Below, piece after piece: positions 14,880 through 23,790 of a stretch of DNA of 64,000 bases; the stretch's first letter is position 1; each line of letters opens with the position of its first letter. The stretch spans positions 1 through 64,000 of the forward strand of contig CAUDHE010000001.1 of assembly GCA_958449275.1 (NCBI GenBank). Direction: 5' to 3'. A model generated the notes under the pieces. The model saw only the letters and a program-made list of their open reading frames with translations, did not search any database and had not been told where the DNA came from. Made by a program: the position numbers and the translations under genes. Source of the stretch: an uncultured Alistipes sp. GTDB taxonomy: Bacteria; Bacteroidota; Bacteroidia; Bacteroidales; Rikenellaceae.

Positions 14880-17394
14880 AACCGTATCGCTGGAGAGCTG
14901 TTTTCCGCTTCTGGCTGTCGAGCAGGGCTGTATCGTCAGCAAGAACGGCGACCTTACCATCGCTTTCCGGGTGAAACTCCCGGAGGTATTCACGCAGACC
15001 GCCGCCGAGTACGAGAGCCTGCACAGCGTATGGTGCAAAGCGCTGGCTATTCTGCCCGACTACACGGTCGTGCACAAGCAGGACTATTTCATCGAGGAGC
15101 GATACCGCTCCCGAATCGAGGCGGAAGAGTCGTTTCTGTCCCGTTCGTTCGAACGTCACTTCAACGAACGTCCCTACCTGCACCACAGTTGCTACCTGTT
15201 CGTCACGCGCACGACCAAAGAACGCATGAGGCAGCGGAGCGACTTCTCGTCCCTATGCCGAGGTGCGTTAATTCCGCGTGAGGCGCTGGACAGCGATGCC
15301 GTGACACGATTTCTGGAGTCGGTGGCGCAGGCCGAAAGTATTCTGAACGAAAGCGGCAGCCTGCACCTTCGCCGACTCTCGGCGGAGGAGGTCGTAGGCA
15401 CGGCCTCGGAGCCGGGGCTGCTGGAGCGTTACTTCTCGTTGGGCGGCACAGCGGGTACGGTGGAGGATCTGCGACTCGATGCCGGCAGCGTGCGTATCGG
15501 CGAGCGGACGCTCTCGCTGCATACGCTCTCCGACCTGGACGACATCGCCCAAATGGTCGCTACCGATACGCGCTACGAGCGTCTTTCTACCGACCGGTCG
15601 GACTGCCGCCTGTCGTTCGCCTCACCCGTGGGATTGCTGCTGGGATGCAGCCACATATTGAATCAGTATGTCTTTCTGGACGATAATGAAGAGATCCTGC
15701 GGACGCTTGAGCGCACTTCGCGCAATATGAACTCTCTGTCGCGTTACTCGCGCTCGAATGCCGTAAACCGGGAGTGGATCGAAGAGTATCTGAACGAAGC
15801 ACACGCGAACGGTTGGCGGTCGGTGCGCTGCCATGTGAATGTGGTCGCGTGGGCCGAGAGCGATGCGGAGCTGAAGAGGGTCCGCAACGAAGTCGGCGCC
15901 CAGATCGCCCTGATGGGGTGCACGCCGCATCACAATACGGTGGATGTGCCGGTATTGTTTTGGGCTGGGATTCCGGGCAACGAGGGCGACTTTCCGGCCG
16001 AAGAGTCCTTCACCACCTTTCTGGAGCCTGCGGTGTGCTTCTTTGCACTGGAGACCTGTGGCCGGGACAGCGCCTCCCCGTTCGGAATACGGCTTGTGGA
16101 CCGACTGACGGGAGTTCCGGTTTTGGTGGACATCTCGGACGAGCCGATGAAGCGCGGCGTCACTACCAACAGAAATAAATTTGTCCTGGGGCCTTCGGGC
16201 AGCGGCAAGAGCTTCTTCACCAATCATATGGTGCGTCAATATTACGAACAGGGAACGCACATCCTGCTGGTGGATACGGGTAATTCGTATCAGGGGCTGT
16301 GCGAGCTTATCCGCCGCCGCACGCACGGCGAGGACGGCATCTACCTGACCTATACGGACCAGGAGCCGATCTGCTTCAACCCCTTTTACAGCGAGGACGG
16401 GGTATTCGACATCGAGAAGCGGGAATCGATCAAGACACTTATCCTCACGCTGTGGAAACGCGAGGACGAAGCCCCGACGCGGGCCGAGGAGGTGGCGCTC
16501 TCGAATGCCGTCAATCTTTTCCTTGCGGAGATGAAACGCAATCCGAACATTGTCCCGTCGTTCAACTCCTTTTACGAGTTCGTCGGACAGGAGTACCGCC
16601 GGTGGCTGCGGCAGAAGAACGTCCGGGAGAAAGATTTCGATTTGGAGGGCTTCCTGAACGTGCTGGAGCCATACTACCGGGGCGGCGAATACGATTACCT
16701 GCTGAACTCCGACCGGGAGATGGACTTGTTGCATAAACGATTCATTGTCTTTGAATTAGACAATATCCGCGACAACAAAACCTTACTGCCTATCGTGACG
16801 CTCATCATCATGGAGACGTTCATTTCCAAGATGCGCCGGCTCAAAGGCGTGCGCAAGATGATCCTTATCGAAGAGTGCTGGAAAGCCCTTGCTTCGGCCA
16901 ATATGAGCGAATACATCAGGTACTTGTACAAAACCGTCCGCAAGTATTTCGGCGAGGCGGTGGTCGTGACGCAGGAGGTCGATGACATCATCTCCTCGCC
17001 GATTGTCAAGGAGACGATCATCAACAACGCCGACTGCAAGATTCTCCTGGACCAACGTAAGTACATGACCAAATTCGACGGCATACAGGCCATGCTGGGA
17101 CTTTCGGAAAAGGAGAAGGCGCAGATTCTCTCGCTCAACCTTGCCCGGCATCCGGGTCGCAACTACAAGGAGGTATGGATCGGACTGGGCAGCGTGCAGT
17201 CGGCCGTCTATGCCGTCGAGGTTTCTAAAAGCGAATATTACGCCTACACGACCGAGGAGCGCGAGAAGACCGAAGTATTCGCCCTGGCCGAACGTATGGG
17301 CGGGGACCTGGAAGGTGCCATCCGCCGTATGGCTTCCGAACGCGGAACGGAAACGCCGGAAGTGACTATCCGCACGATTATCGATAACGCATAA
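14863..17394 (+). CDS. traG: VirB4-type conjugation ATPase TraG
   Basis: 843 residues, starting MQGTLKTVSLESCFPLLA. The N-terminal half resembles the TraG N-domain of Bacteroidetes elements. The ATPase domain has Walker A GPSGSGKSF (443-451), DTGNSYQGLCELI, Walker B KMILIEECWKAL (about 665-676) and the later VVVTQEVDDI. It powers assembly of the type IV secretion channel and pilus at the inner membrane. Full family length, with no breaks seen. Confidence 0.95.
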   Translation: MQGTLKTVSLESCFPLLAVEQGCIVSKNGDLTIAFRVKLPEVFTQTAAEYESLHSVWCKALAILPDYTVVHKQDYFIEERYRSRIEAEESFLSRSFERHFNERPYLHHSCYLFVTRTTKERMRQRSDFSSLCRGALIPREALDSDAVTRFLESVAQAESILNESGSLHLRRLSAEEVVGTASEPGLLERYFSLGGTAGTVEDLRLDAGSVRIGERTLSLHTLSDLDDIAQMVATDTRYERLSTDRSDCRLSFASPVGLLLGCSHILNQYVFLDDNEEILRTLERTSRNMNSLSRYSRSNAVNREWIEEYLNEAHANGWRSVRCHVNVVAWAESDAELKRVRNEVGAQIALMGCTPHHNTVDVPVLFWAGIPGNEGDFPAEESFTTFLEPAVCFFALETCGRDSASPFGIRLVDRLTGVPVLVDISDEPMKRGVTTNRNKFVLGPSGSGKSFFTNHMVRQYYEQGTHILLVDTGNSYQGLCELIRRRTHGEDGIYLTYTDQEPICFNPFYSEDGVFDIEKRESIKTLILTLWKREDEAPTRAEEVALSNAVNLFLAEMKRNPNIVPSFNSFYEFVGQEYRRWLRQKNVREKDFDLEGFLNVLEPYYRGGEYDYLLNSDREMDLLHKRFIVFELDNIRDNKTLLPIVTLIIMETFISKMRRLKGVRKMILIEECWKALASANMSEYIRYLYKTVRKYFGEAVVVTQEVDDIISSPIVKETIINNADCKILLDQRKYMTKFDGIQAMLGLSEKEKAQILSLNLARHPGRNYKEVWIGLGSVQSAVYAVEVSKSEYYAYTTEEREKTEVFALAERMGGDLEGAIRRMASERGTETPEVTIRTIIDNA

Positions 17395-17406
17395 ACAGAA
17401 AAACAG

Positions 17407-17865
17407 ATGAACGCAAAACAGAAATTGGCGGCTGAATTTGTCGAGCTGCTTAAACAACAGAGAAAGGAACATAACGAACGGGGGCGTTTCCTGGGATATG
17501 CGGAGCGCCTGGCAGCCCGCATACGCTTATGCGGCATTTGCGGCAGTTGGGTCGGCAACGGCACTACATACTCAATGCTGGTCAGCCCGCAAGAGGATAG
17601 CTTGTCTGTTCTGAATAGCTTGTCTGTTCTGATATGTGATAATTCCCATTGTTACAAAACCGTGTTGCGGGATTTGTCGGCCGTGCTGCGTGACCGACAG
17701 ATTGTTCTGGTTGGAGAGCTGGGACAGAGCTGCGGAAGAATCATACTGGATGAGAACGATGTGTTGCATTGTGCCGACTATGGGACGTTCCTTCGGGAGG
17801 ACACGCTTTTACGCAACGAACTGTACGATATGCAAAACGACGGTCTTTCCGAAAGCGAGGCATAA
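17407..17865 (+). CDS. Unassigned conjugation-operon protein (TraH position)
   Basis: 152 residues, cytoplasmic-looking, with a charged N-terminal helix and LCGICGSWVGNGTTYSML, then SCGRIILDENDVLHCADYG. Position after traG matches TraH in related operons, a family resembling DUF3876, but the match is weak. The gene carries a perfect 18-bp tandem duplication (17597-17632) that repeats the residues SLSVLN. Function is unknown. Confidence 0.6.
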   Translation: MNAKQKLAAEFVELLKQQRKEHNERGRFLGYAERLAARIRLCGICGSWVGNGTTYSMLVSPQEDSLSVLNSLSVLICDNSHCYKTVLRDLSAVLRDRQIVLVGELGQSCGRIILDENDVLHCADYGTFLREDTLLRNELYDMQNDGLSESEA

Positions 17866-17869
17866 AGGA

Positions 17870-17965
17870 ATGGAGCGAGAGGTGATTTTGAAGCTGTGCG
17901 ATGCGGCGATGGAGATACTTGCGGCCCTGCGCCGGGAGTGTGTACGGCCGATGTCTGCCGACTGA
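17870..17965 (+). CDS. Very short ORF in the tra operon
   Basis: 31 codons (start MEREVILKLCDAAMEIL, end RPMSAD, TGA), four bases after the preceding stop and 45 bp before traI. The content is helix-like and the spacing fits the operon, but it is too short to be sure it is translated. Confidence 0.3.
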   Translation: MEREVILKLCDAAMEILAALRRECVRPMSAD

Positions 17966-18010
17966 AAGCACACAGGAAAACCGAGGTATTCAAACGTAAA
18001 AAGAATCGGA

Positions 18011-18640
18011 ATGAAAAGTAAAATATTGTTGACGGGCTTATTGTTGCTTTGCGTATCGGTAACGGCCCGGGCGCAGTGGGTGGTTTCCGACCCTTCGAAT
18101 TTGGCACAGGGTATTGTCAATTCGTCGAACGAAATTTTCGAAGCCGCGAAAACCACACAGCAGATGTACCGGAACTTTCAGGAGACACAAAAGATATACC
18201 TCCAGGGTAAGGAGTATTACGACAAACTGCGCGGGGTAACGAATCTGGTGCGGAATGCCCGCCGAGTACAACAGTGTATCCTGCTGGTAGGCGAGATATC
18301 GGACATTTACGTGAACAATTATGATAAGATGCTTCGGGACGAGTATCTCACGGTCTCGGAGCTGACGGCTATCGCCCGTGGATACACGTCGCTGTTACAG
18401 GAGGGCACGAACCTGCTGCGCGACTTGCAGACGATCATCAACCCGTCGCAAATGTCGATGACGGACAAGGAGAGGCTGGATATCATAGACAAGTGCTATA
18501 CGTCGCTCTCGCATCTACGCAACAGGGCCTGGCTGTTTACACGCTGCAATATCGCCACCGCCGTACTTCGGGCCCGCGAAAGCAACGATCTGAAACGCAG
18601 TCTCGCGCTTTACGGTACGGATGAAGAGAAATATTGGTAA
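18011..18640 (+). CDS. traI: Conjugation protein TraI (DUF4141-like, VirB5 position)
   Basis: 209 residues with a signal peptide (ILLTGLLLLCVSVTARAQ) and mostly helical mature part (NSSNEIFEAAKTTQQMY, ETQKIYLQGKEYYDKL). This matches TraI of CTnDOT-type elements, a periplasmic coiled protein in the VirB5-like position. It ends 14 bp before traJ. In other systems VirB5 proteins are minor pilus components; the same role here is inferred. Confidence 0.88.
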   Translation: MKSKILLTGLLLLCVSVTARAQWVVSDPSNLAQGIVNSSNEIFEAAKTTQQMYRNFQETQKIYLQGKEYYDKLRGVTNLVRNARRVQQCILLVGEISDIYVNNYDKMLRDEYLTVSELTAIARGYTSLLQEGTNLLRDLQTIINPSQMSMTDKERLDIIDKCYTSLSHLRNRAWLFTRCNIATAVLRARESNDLKRSLALYGTDEEKYW

Positions 18641-18654
18641 TCCTCTGGAGATAA

Positions 18655-19719
18655 ATGTCTATGTTCCTACCGCTCGCATTTGAAAATCTGCACGTCGTAC
18701 TGCGGACTCTGTTCGATAAGATGCTGCCGCTCTGCTCGGAGATGACTGCCATCGCCTCGGGTATCGCCGGATTAGGGGCGCTGTTGTATATCAGTTACCG
18801 GGTATGGCAATCTCTGGCACGTGCGGAACCTATCGACGTTTTCCCGCTGCTGAGGCCGTTCGCGCTGGGGTTGTGCATCCTCTTTTTCGAGCCGCTGGTG
18901 CTGGGTACCATCAACGGGATTCTCTCTCCGGTAGTTCAGGGTACGCACAAACTGCTCGTCGGTCAAACATTCGATATGGGGAAATATCAGAAAGACAAAC
19001 AGGAGCTGATGAAAGCGACGGCCGAGGCGAATTTCGACCAGCTTGCAACGGCTCAGACCGGCGAAGAGACGACCGCGATGCTCGAAGAGATGAATCTGGA
19101 ACCGGCAGACCTGATGGCCTTGCAGCAGATGTATGAGGAAAGTTCGTCATGGAGTTTGAAGGGCATGATCACCAAAGCGTTTCACTGGCTGCTGGAGCTG
19201 CTTTTCGACTGCGCTTCCCTAATCATCGACACCATCCGCACGTTTTTCCTTATCGTACTGGCTATTCTCGGCCCATTGGCTTTTGCGGTCGCCGTGTATG
19301 ACGGGTTCCACGCTTCGCTTACACAGTGGCTGTCGAAATACATCAGCGTATACTTATGGCTGCCTATTTCCGATTTGTTCGGCGCTATTCTGGCCCGTTT
19401 ACAGGTACTTTCGATACAGAAAGACATGGAGATGCTGGCCATAGATCCTTCCTATACGTTCAGCGCCGAAAACGGCGCATCGCTGGTCTTTCTGCTCATC
19501 GGAATCTGCGGTTATTTCACCATTCCGAGTATCGCCGGATGGATCGTCCATGCGTCGGGTATCGGCAGCTATAACCGTATCGTCACCCATCTGGGAGCTT
19601 GGACGCTGACACATGCAGCGGGTATTGCGGGTTCCACCATAGGCAATGTTGCGGGCAGGGCCCGTGAAGGAGTACGCAGGCATATCGACGTGCGGTCAAC
19701 CAAAATCAATAAAAAGTAG
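18655..19719 (+). CDS. traJ: Conjugation polytopic membrane protein TraJ (VirB6-like)
   Basis: 354 residues with several membrane segments (IASGIAGLGALLYISY, LGLCILFFEPLVLG, FFLIVLAILGPLAFAVAVYD, LVFLLIGICGYFTIP) and a central soluble loop. This is the TraJ family, the VirB6-like inner-membrane component of the transfer channel. ATGs at 18655 and 18661 are both usable. It is followed by traK after five bases. Confidence 0.92.
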   Translation: MSMFLPLAFENLHVVLRTLFDKMLPLCSEMTAIASGIAGLGALLYISYRVWQSLARAEPIDVFPLLRPFALGLCILFFEPLVLGTINGILSPVVQGTHKLLVGQTFDMGKYQKDKQELMKATAEANFDQLATAQTGEETTAMLEEMNLEPADLMALQQMYEESSSWSLKGMITKAFHWLLELLFDCASLIIDTIRTFFLIVLAILGPLAFAVAVYDGFHASLTQWLSKYISVYLWLPISDLFGAILARLQVLSIQKDMEMLAIDPSYTFSAENGASLVFLLIGICGYFTIPSIAGWIVHASGIGSYNRIVTHLGAWTLTHAAGIAGSTIGNVAGRAREGVRRHIDVRSTKINKK

Positions 19720-19724
19720 AAATT

Positions 19725-20348
19725 ATGGAGTTCAAATCATTGAAGAACTTTGAAAGCAGCTTCCGGCATATCAGACTTTTCAGCATGTTATTTTTGGGAC
19801 TGTGCGCTCTGGTAGCGGTCATCGCCGTATTGGGGTCGTTCAGGTACGCTGAGAAACAACGCGAAAAAATTTATGTACTGGAGCAGGGCAAATCGCTCAT
19901 GCTCGCTCTGTCGCAGGACCTTCAGCAGAATCGTCCGGTAGAAGCCCGGGAGCATGTGAGGCGTTTTCATGAGTTGTTTTTCTCGCTTTCTCCGGATAAG
20001 GATGCGATAGAAGGCAACATCAACCGGGCTTTGCTGTTGGCCGACAAAAGCGCCTTAAGTTGTTACCGAGATTTGCAGGAGGCAGGATATTACAACCGCC
20101 TGATTGCCGGAAATGTCATTCAACGCATTGCCATTGACAGCATGCAGTGCGATTTCGGAAGCTATCCGTATCGCATCAAGACCTTCGCCCGGCAGCAGAT
20201 AGTTCGTGAAAGTGTCGTAACCGAACGCAGCCTGATTACCAGTTGCTGCCTGGTGGACGTGTCCCGTTCGGACAATAATCCGCAAGGATTCCTTATCGAA
20301 CGCTTCACAATCGTGGAAAATAAAAACTTGGGAACGCATGACCGTTAA
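19725..20348 (+). CDS. traK: Conjugation protein TraK (VirB8-like)
   Basis: 207 residues. A short cytoplasmic start with LKNFESSFRHIRLFS, one transmembrane helix (about 20-42) and a periplasmic domain (GNVIQRIAIDSMQCDFGSYP, FLIERFTIVENKN) match TraK, the VirB8-like bridge between the inner-membrane complex and the outer channel. It overlaps traL by 11 bp. Confidence 0.92.
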   Translation: MEFKSLKNFESSFRHIRLFSMLFLGLCALVAVIAVLGSFRYAEKQREKIYVLEQGKSLMLALSQDLQQNRPVEAREHVRRFHELFFSLSPDKDAIEGNINRALLLADKSALSCYRDLQEAGYYNRLIAGNVIQRIAIDSMQCDFGSYPYRIKTFARQQIVRESVVTERSLITSCCLVDVSRSDNNPQGFLIERFTIVENKNLGTHDR

Positions 20349-20571
20349 ACGCACCTGTCTGAAATTGCAGGAATCTTTCCGAACGATACGAACGAAATTA
20401 CGCAGCTCTCTTGAAAGGCTTTCCGAACGGCAAAAACGAATCCTTATTCTGACAATGCTTTGTCTGTTGGCCATGCTGGATGTCTGGCTGCTCGTGCGGG
20501 GATTTTCAGGCACTGTTCCCGAACGAATCGAATACGTTGAACCTTTGAACATACGGGATGAAAGAGAATAA
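20338..20571 (+). CDS. traL: Conjugation protein TraL (DUF3989-like)
   Basis: 77 residues: a basic amphipathic N-terminal half (LSERQKRIL) and one membrane helix (LTMLCLLAMLDVWLLV), ending with an acidic tail. Small single-span proteins of this type lie between traK and traM in Bacteroides elements. It overlaps both neighbours, pointing to coupled translation. The specific role is unknown. Confidence 0.85.
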   Translation: MTVKRTCLKLQESFRTIRTKLRSSLERLSERQKRILILTMLCLLAMLDVWLLVRGFSGTVPERIEYVEPLNIRDERE

Positions 20572-21790
20572 GCAACAAAAAACTGGAAAGGAAGGCAACG
20601 GCGCCTCCGGCAGAAAACAACGACAGAAAATGTTGATTGCCGTATTGATCCTGCTCGTTCCTTTTTCGGCGGGTATGTATTTCATTTTTCGAAGTGCCTG
20701 TAGTACGATGCCGCAGGATGCCGCAGGACTCGATGTTTCTATTCCTGACGGACGCGGCGTGAGAATCGAGGCGAGCAAGACCAAAGCGCTGGCACATGTG
20801 GAAAGTGAAGAGGAAGAACGCCGCAGAATACAGCGTTTCGACAGCGACTCTTTCTCGTTGCTGGATACAACGGAAGAAGAACCGACACATCGGGCGGATG
20901 CTTTAGTTGGGGTGCGGGAAGCCCATGCCGAAGCTACGCGGACGATAAGCGGCTTTTATGGGTTAGAACACAAGGCTTCGGAGAGCGATGCTCAGCTCGA
21001 GGCGTTGCAGCGTCAGGTCGAGGAGCTGACCCGCCGCCTCGAAGAACAGCGAACCCTGCCCCCGGAGCCGCCCTCCGCAGAAGCGCTGATGGAGCGCAGC
21101 TATGCATTGGCGGCCCGCTACTTCCCTAACGGTACTGCCGACGGCAGAGAACCGGTTGCGACATCAGTACCTGCGACCGTGCGGCCGGCGGAACAGATAA
21201 CCGTCGTGCGGCCCGTAACGTCGGTAGTTTCCACGCTCGCCGTGCCCGACACGTTGCCGAACGTACCCCGTAACCGGGCATTCCATACCGCAGTGGGACC
21301 GGATACGACGACCCCGACCGGTATGATTCGCGCTTGCATCGCCGGGGAACAGCGCATCGCGGCCGGGGAGCGCGTGCGTCTGCGGCTCATAGATGCCGTG
21401 CGGGTAGGTGCCGCGACCCTTCCGGCGGGAAGTTTCATATACGGTACGGCCTCGATAAACGGCCAGCGGCTCGCACTGACGGTATCTTCGGTAGAGTGCG
21501 GCGGCAGCATCCTGCCCGTAGCGCTGACGGCCTATGATACGGATGGTATAGAGGGAATATTCGTACCGGATGCCGCAGAACGTAAGGCCCTCAAAGATGC
21601 GGCGGCGAGCATGTCGGCCGGCATAGGCTCAGGAATCTCGATAACCAGCAATGCCGGGCAGCAGGTGGCGATGGATCTTACGCGCAGCGCCTTGAGCGGA
21701 GCCAGTCAGTACCTCTCCTCCAAACTGCGCGAAGTGCGTATAACGCTCAAGGCCGGGCACCGGCTGTTACTCATCAGTTCTAAATCGTAA
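20558..21790 (+). CDS. traM: Conjugation protein TraM (VirB10-like)
   Basis: 410 residues. One N-terminal membrane helix (MLIAVLILLVPFSAGMYFIF), a coiled-coil stretch (LEALQRQVEELTRRLEEQ), a Pro/Thr-rich linker and a C-terminal beta domain (IRACIAGEQRIAAGERV, GSFIYGTASINGQRLAL, IEGIFVPD) are the TraM layout. It resembles VirB10, which spans the envelope and opens the outer pore. It overlaps traL by 14 bp and ends four bases before traN. Confidence 0.92.
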   Translation: MKENKQQKTGKEGNGASGRKQRQKMLIAVLILLVPFSAGMYFIFRSACSTMPQDAAGLDVSIPDGRGVRIEASKTKALAHVESEEEERRRIQRFDSDSFSLLDTTEEEPTHRADALVGVREAHAEATRTISGFYGLEHKASESDAQLEALQRQVEELTRRLEEQRTLPPEPPSAEALMERSYALAARYFPNGTADGREPVATSVPATVRPAEQITVVRPVTSVVSTLAVPDTLPNVPRNRAFHTAVGPDTTTPTGMIRACIAGEQRIAAGERVRLRLIDAVRVGAATLPAGSFIYGTASINGQRLALTVSSVECGGSILPVALTAYDTDGIEGIFVPDAAERKALKDAAASMSAGIGSGISITSNAGQQVAMDLTRSALSGASQYLSSKLREVRITLKAGHRLLLISSKS

Positions 21791-21794
21791 TCGT

Positions 21795-22679
21795 ATGCCG
21801 AACAAGAAAATCATATTATTGCTTTGGGGGCTGCTGTGCGGAGGGGCGGTACAGGCGCAGCCCAAGTTCCTGCCTGGTACGGTCATCGCACCCCGCAAGA
21901 TCGAGGTGTCCTATTCCAAGACCACGCATATTCTGTTCCCGGCGGAGGTGAAGTACGTCGATCTGGGGTCGTCGAACATCATCGCGGGCAAAGCCGCCGG
22001 AGCTGAGAATGTCGTGCGCGTGAAAGCCGCCGTCCCGGACTTCGCTGACGAGACGAATTTCTCGGTCATCACGGCCGACGGGTCGTTTTACAGCTTCGAT
22101 GTCGAATATAAAGACAATCCTGCCACATTGTCGCTGGAGGTCGGCGGTGAGGCTGTGCCCGAAAGCAGGACCGACGACCGGGTGCCAGCCTCCCGGATAC
22201 GGCTGCGCGAGCTGTCCGGAAACAGCGCCCGCACCGTTATGGAGGATATGAGGACGATCTATCGTCGCAACGAGCGCGACCTGCGGCATATCGGCTGCAA
22301 GCGGTATGGCGTGCAGACTCTCGTGAAGGGCATCTATATCGAAGACGACCTGCTGTATCTGCACCTGGAGATGACCAACCGCTCGAACATATCCTACGAT
22401 GTGGAGTACGTGCGTCTGGCGGTCCGGGACAAGAAGGTTGCCCGGCGGACGGCCATGCAGGAAACGGAGATAGTGCCCGTGAGCCGCTATAACGATTTGA
22501 GAACGGTAGCCAGCGGCGTAAGCATAAGGGACGTGCTGGTGATTCCCAAGTTTACCATAGCGCCGGGGAAGGTGCTGGAGGTGGAGATCGCGGAGAAAAA
22601 CGGCGGCCGCAACCAGCGTTTCCGCATCGAAAACCGCGATATCCTCTCGGCCCGAAGAATCGACAAAAAAAGTGAATGA
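21795..22679 (+). CDS. traN: Conjugation protein TraN (DUF4138-like, VirB9 position)
   Basis: 294 residues with a signal peptide (IILLLWGLLCGGAVQAQ), then KIEVSYSKTTHILFPAEVKY, a segment characteristic of TraN. It is beta-rich and matches the VirB9-like periplasmic/outer-membrane channel component. The stop TGA overlaps the traO start (ATGATGATGA), so the two are coupled. This TGA is a genuine terminator, which matters for judging the in-frame TGAs elsewhere. Confidence 0.92.
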   Translation: MPNKKIILLLWGLLCGGAVQAQPKFLPGTVIAPRKIEVSYSKTTHILFPAEVKYVDLGSSNIIAGKAAGAENVVRVKAAVPDFADETNFSVITADGSFYSFDVEYKDNPATLSLEVGGEAVPESRTDDRVPASRIRLRELSGNSARTVMEDMRTIYRRNERDLRHIGCKRYGVQTLVKGIYIEDDLLYLHLEMTNRSNISYDVEYVRLAVRDKKVARRTAMQETEIVPVSRYNDLRTVASGVSIRDVLVIPKFTIAPGKVLEVEIAEKNGGRNQRFRIENRDILSARRIDKKSE

Positions 22680-23269
22680 TGATGAAACGATCGCTGTTCA
22701 TACTCTTGCTGCTGTGCAGTTGTCTGCTGCCTGCGACGCGGGCGGCGGCACAGCGCGGCCTGCCCGGGCAGGTAGGCATACAGGTCGGTGCGGGTGTCGC
22801 CGACGGATTTCTGGTGCGGCGCTCCGGAGGCGAATACACCTTCGGTGCGGAGGTGGCCGTGACGCGCAACAATGCCAACCGCACGTTTTGGAAGTTCGCA
22901 GCCGGCTATCTGCGCCGCGACTACCGTTATCTGCGGCAGCTCGTGCCGCAGGAACAATATACGGCGCAGGCCGGCTATTTCCTGCCGCTGCTGCATGATC
23001 GCCGCTACAACCTCTCTTTGGCGGTGGGCGCCGAGGCGCTCATCGGATACGAAACCGTGAATCGGGGACGCCGAACGCTCGAAGACGGGGCGACGCTCCG
23101 CAACCGCAATGCATTCCTCTATGGTGGAGCTATTGCGGCCGAAGTGTCCGTCTATTTCTCCGACCGCACGATCTTCCTGCTGTCGGTGCAGCAGCGGGCG
23201 CTCGCGGGATCGACGCTCGCCACGTTCCACACGTTCCTGTCGCTCGGTGTCCGGTTTATCATCAACTAA
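22676..23269 (+). CDS. traO: Conjugation protein TraO
   Basis: 197 residues. A signal peptide (LFILLLLCSCLLPATRAAA) is followed by a beta-rich domain with alternating strands (GIQVGAGVADGFLV, YTFGAEVAVTRNN, HTFLSLGVRFIIN), consistent with the outer-membrane TraO family. Three consecutive ATGs at 22676-22684 all fit. It is translationally coupled to traN. Confidence 0.9.
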   Translation: MMMKRSLFILLLLCSCLLPATRAAAQRGLPGQVGIQVGAGVADGFLVRRSGGEYTFGAEVAVTRNNANRTFWKFAAGYLRRDYRYLRQLVPQEQYTAQAGYFLPLLHDRRYNLSLAVGAEALIGYETVNRGRRTLEDGATLRNRNAFLYGGAIAAEVSVYFSDRTIFLLSVQQRALAGSTLATFHTFLSLGVRFIIN

Positions 23270-23288
23270 CCGAATTACAAATAATATT

Positions 23289-23756
23289 ATGAAAGGAATA
23301 AATGCCATAATGATAGGCTGTATAGCCTGCCTCGCGTTTTTCTGCCTGTCCAAGTGCAGCAATGAGCTGGAGGTGCAACGCGAATATGCATACGAAGTAT
23401 CCACCTGGCCGCTGCCCGCAGAAGTCGCACCGGGCGAAGAGGTGGAGATACGCTTCACCCTGGAGCGCGAGGGCGACTACGCAGGCGCGGAGTACGGATT
23501 CAGTTGGGTACAGACCGACGGAAAAGGCACGCTGCGCGATTCGCGCGGGATGTACTACACGGACCGCGAAGAATACGAACTGCGCGTGGTTCCCGACCTG
23601 GACGTTTCCGACCCGCTGGCGTGGCGCTTTACGCTCTGGTACCGGCCGACGGGCAGCGACGACCCCTCCCTGCACTTTATCGTAACCGACAACTTCGGGC
23701 AGCACCAGGAGGTGGAGTGTTCTTTTCGGCTCGTGGAGTCGGACGATACCGTATAA
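23289..23756 (+). CDS. traQ: Conjugation protein TraQ (DUF3872-like)
   Basis: 155 residues from the ATG at 23289. A hydrophobic N-terminus with two Cys (MIGCIACLAFFCLSKC) precedes a beta-sandwich-like domain (PGEEVEIRFTLEREGDYAG, YFTDRE-like YYTDREEYEL, DNFGQHQEVECSF). DUF3872 proteins close the tra operon as TraQ. The primase gene traP, often found between traO and traQ, is missing here. It may be lipid-anchored, although the lipobox is not canonical. Confidence 0.8.
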   Translation: MKGINAIMIGCIACLAFFCLSKCSNELEVQREYAYEVSTWPLPAEVAPGEEVEIRFTLEREGDYAGAEYGFSWVQTDGKGTLRDSRGMYYTDREEYELRVVPDLDVSDPLAWRFTLWYRPTGSDDPSLHFIVTDNFGQHQEVECSFRLVESDDTV

Positions 23757-23790
23757 AACGAAATCTATAACCCTCAAAAATTAACTTCCG

